Source of the DNA: JAWLBW01 sp041687475
Lineage (GTDB): Bacteria > J088 > JAWLBW01
DNA: 7,030 nucleotides
Direction of reading: 5' to 3'
Assembly (NCBI GenBank): GCA_041687475.1
Contig: JAWLBW010000250.1
Coordinates: 1-7,030, forward strand
Shown here: one piece after another, positions 6,151 through 7,030 of the stretch
Position numbering within the stretch: position 1 is the stretch's first letter
How the letters are laid out: each line of letters opens with the position of its first letter
Notes under the pieces: generated by a model
Databases searched by the model: none
What the model was told of the DNA's origin: nothing
Seen by the model: only the letters and a program-made list of their open reading frames with translations
Made by a program: the position numbers and the translations under genes

Positions 6151-6160
6151 TTCGTTTGCC

Positions 6161-7030
6161 ATGACCATCCGGGTTTCTGCGTTGTTTCTTCTCGTGCTTG
6201 CCGCGAGCGCCTGCGGTCCCTCGTTCCGCACCCTGTACGAACAGCGGCTTCTCGCCGCGCACGACCCCGGTGTGCAGGCGGCAGCCGAGGTAACCGAACC
6301 GACTTCCCTGCGCGCCACGTGGATGGGCACCGCCGGCATTTACCTGACCGACGGCGAGACCGGCCTGCTCATCGATCCCTTTCTTTCCCGCTACGGTTTG
6401 CTGCGCGTCGGCCTGGGCATGGACATCGCGCCCGATACCGAGCTCATCGACACGTGGATGGCGCGCCTCAAGGCGACCGACGTGACGCACGTCATGGTTT
6501 CGCACTCGCATTACGACCATTCGATGGACGCCCCGATATTCGCGGAAAGGACAGGAGCCACGCTGGTGGGCTCACGCAGCACCCTTTACATCGGCGAGGG
6601 CCTTGGTCTGCCTTCGTCGCAGATGCATGAAATCGCCGACCGCTCGACTTTCGAAGCCGGCCTGTTTCGCATTACCTTTCTCGAAAGCGTGCATGGCCCT
6701 GCCCTCTTCGGCCGCATTCCCTATCCGGGCACGGTCGAAGAGCCGCTGGTGCCCCCGACGTCGGCCAAGGCCTACAAGCTGGGGGCCGCCTACTCGATCG
6801 TCATCGAGCATCCGCTGGGAACGATCGTGCATCACGCCAGCGCCGGCACGGTGCCGGGCATGTTCGACGACGTACGCGCCGACATGGTCATGCTGGGCAT
6901 TGCCGGCCGTGCCGGCACCGAATCGTATGTAAACGAAGTGGTTGAAGCCGTCGGCGCCCGCCGGTTGCTGCTCATGCACTTCGATGATTTCTTCGTACCC
7001 ATCGACGAGCCGCTCGAAGAGCTGTGGTTC
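6161..7030 (+). CDS. Metallo-beta-lactamase-fold hydrolase, predicted lipoprotein (3' end outside window)
   Basis: The 290 visible residues start with a short signal (R4, hydrophobic 7-15) and an A-S-A-C lipobox, so C18 is the predicted lipidation site. G19 at +2 is not an inner-membrane retention residue by the enterobacterial rule, suggesting outer-membrane anchoring. The MBL signature is H-S-H-Y-D-H (115-120): H115, H117, D119, H120. Likely further metal ligands are H178 (in S-V-H-G-P) and H273 (in M-H-F-D-D-F). At the segment where related enzymes have G-D-T, this protein reads H-H-A-S-A-G-T (224-230), so the usual metal-bridging Asp appears absent. A-S-A-G-T-V-P-G followed by A-D-M-V-M-L-G-I resembles a known MBL subgroup, from memory. 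The substrate is unknown. ATG 6161 has no Shine-Dalgarno, but it gives the correct lipoprotein signal. Few residues should be missing, since the H273 region is near the usual end. Confidence 0.85.
   Translation, partial: MTIRVSALFLLVLAASACGPSFRTLYEQRLLAAHDPGVQAAAEVTEPTSLRATWMGTAGIYLTDGETGLLIDPFLSRYGLLRVGLGMDIAPDTELIDTWMARLKATDVTHVMVSHSHYDHSMDAPIFAERTGATLVGSRSTLYIGEGLGLPSSQMHEIADRSTFEAGLFRITFLESVHGPALFGRIPYPGTVEEPLVPPTSAKAYKLGAAYSIVIEHPLGTIVHHASAGTVPGMFDDVRADMVMLGIAGRAGTESYVNEVVEAVGARRLLLMHFDDFFVPIDEPLEELWF

Noticed and set aside
6025..6630. A 201-codon plus-strand open frame overlapping the lipoprotein gene
   Set aside because: The product is Arg/His/Ala-rich without a domain and lies out of frame with the well-supported lipobox and H-x-H-x-D-H reading frame.
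1..7030. tRNA, rRNA, CRISPR, transposon, toxin-antitoxin or defence-system signals
   Set aside because: No repeat-spacer pattern, transposase motif, terminal inverted repeats, cloverleaf-like sequence or toxin/defence domain was seen on either strand.

Overview
This is a GC-rich, densely coding window from a Gram-negative bacterium. The evidence for an outer membrane is a Sec-exported beta-barrel-type protein at the left end, a lipoprotein at the right end, and a surface-polysaccharide cassette between them. I cannot name the phylum. The -10-like boxes (TACAGT, TAGAAT, TAAAAT) fit an ordinary housekeeping sigma factor and do not separate, for example, Proteobacteria from a GC-rich spirochaete.

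Layout. (1) 1-489, minus strand: N-terminal part of an exported outer-membrane beta-barrel-like protein that runs off the left edge. (2) 490-673: a 184-bp divergent intergenic region with a plausible promoter for the rightward genes and a weaker one for the leftward gene. (3) 674-5588, plus strand: three genes for lipid-linked glycan assembly. They are a Wzy/WaaL-superfamily membrane protein (O-antigen ligase/polymerase) with a C-terminal TPR tail, a GT4-like glycosyltransferase that overlaps it by 4 bp (ATGA), and, after 32 bp, a polyprenyl-phosphate glycosylphosphotransferase. (4) 5659-5991: a small stand-alone [2Fe-2S] thioredoxin-like ferredoxin. (5) 5992-6160: 169 bp without a gene, holding a C9 tract, a 12-bp palindrome, an extended -10 box and a pyrimidine-rich leader. 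(6) 6161-7030: a metallo-beta-lactamase-fold lipoprotein that runs off the right edge.

How the genes fit together. The phosphotransferase would start a glycan by placing a sugar phosphate on undecaprenyl phosphate at the inner face of the cytoplasmic membrane. The GT4 enzyme would extend it. After flipping, by a flippase not seen here, the Wzy/WaaL-like protein would polymerise the glycan or transfer it to an acceptor on the periplasmic side. The gene order and overlap suggest one transcript, with a possible extra promoter before the phosphotransferase. The ferredoxin and the lipoprotein have no evident mechanistic link to the glycan genes.

I found no RNA gene, CRISPR array, insertion sequence, origin or attachment site. 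I also found no clearly new multi-gene system. The most checkable oddities are the Wzy/WaaL-TPR fusion of uncertain acceptor, the lipoprotein hydrolase lacking the usual metal-bridging Asp, and its Shine-Dalgarno-less polypyrimidine leader next to a perfect palindrome.
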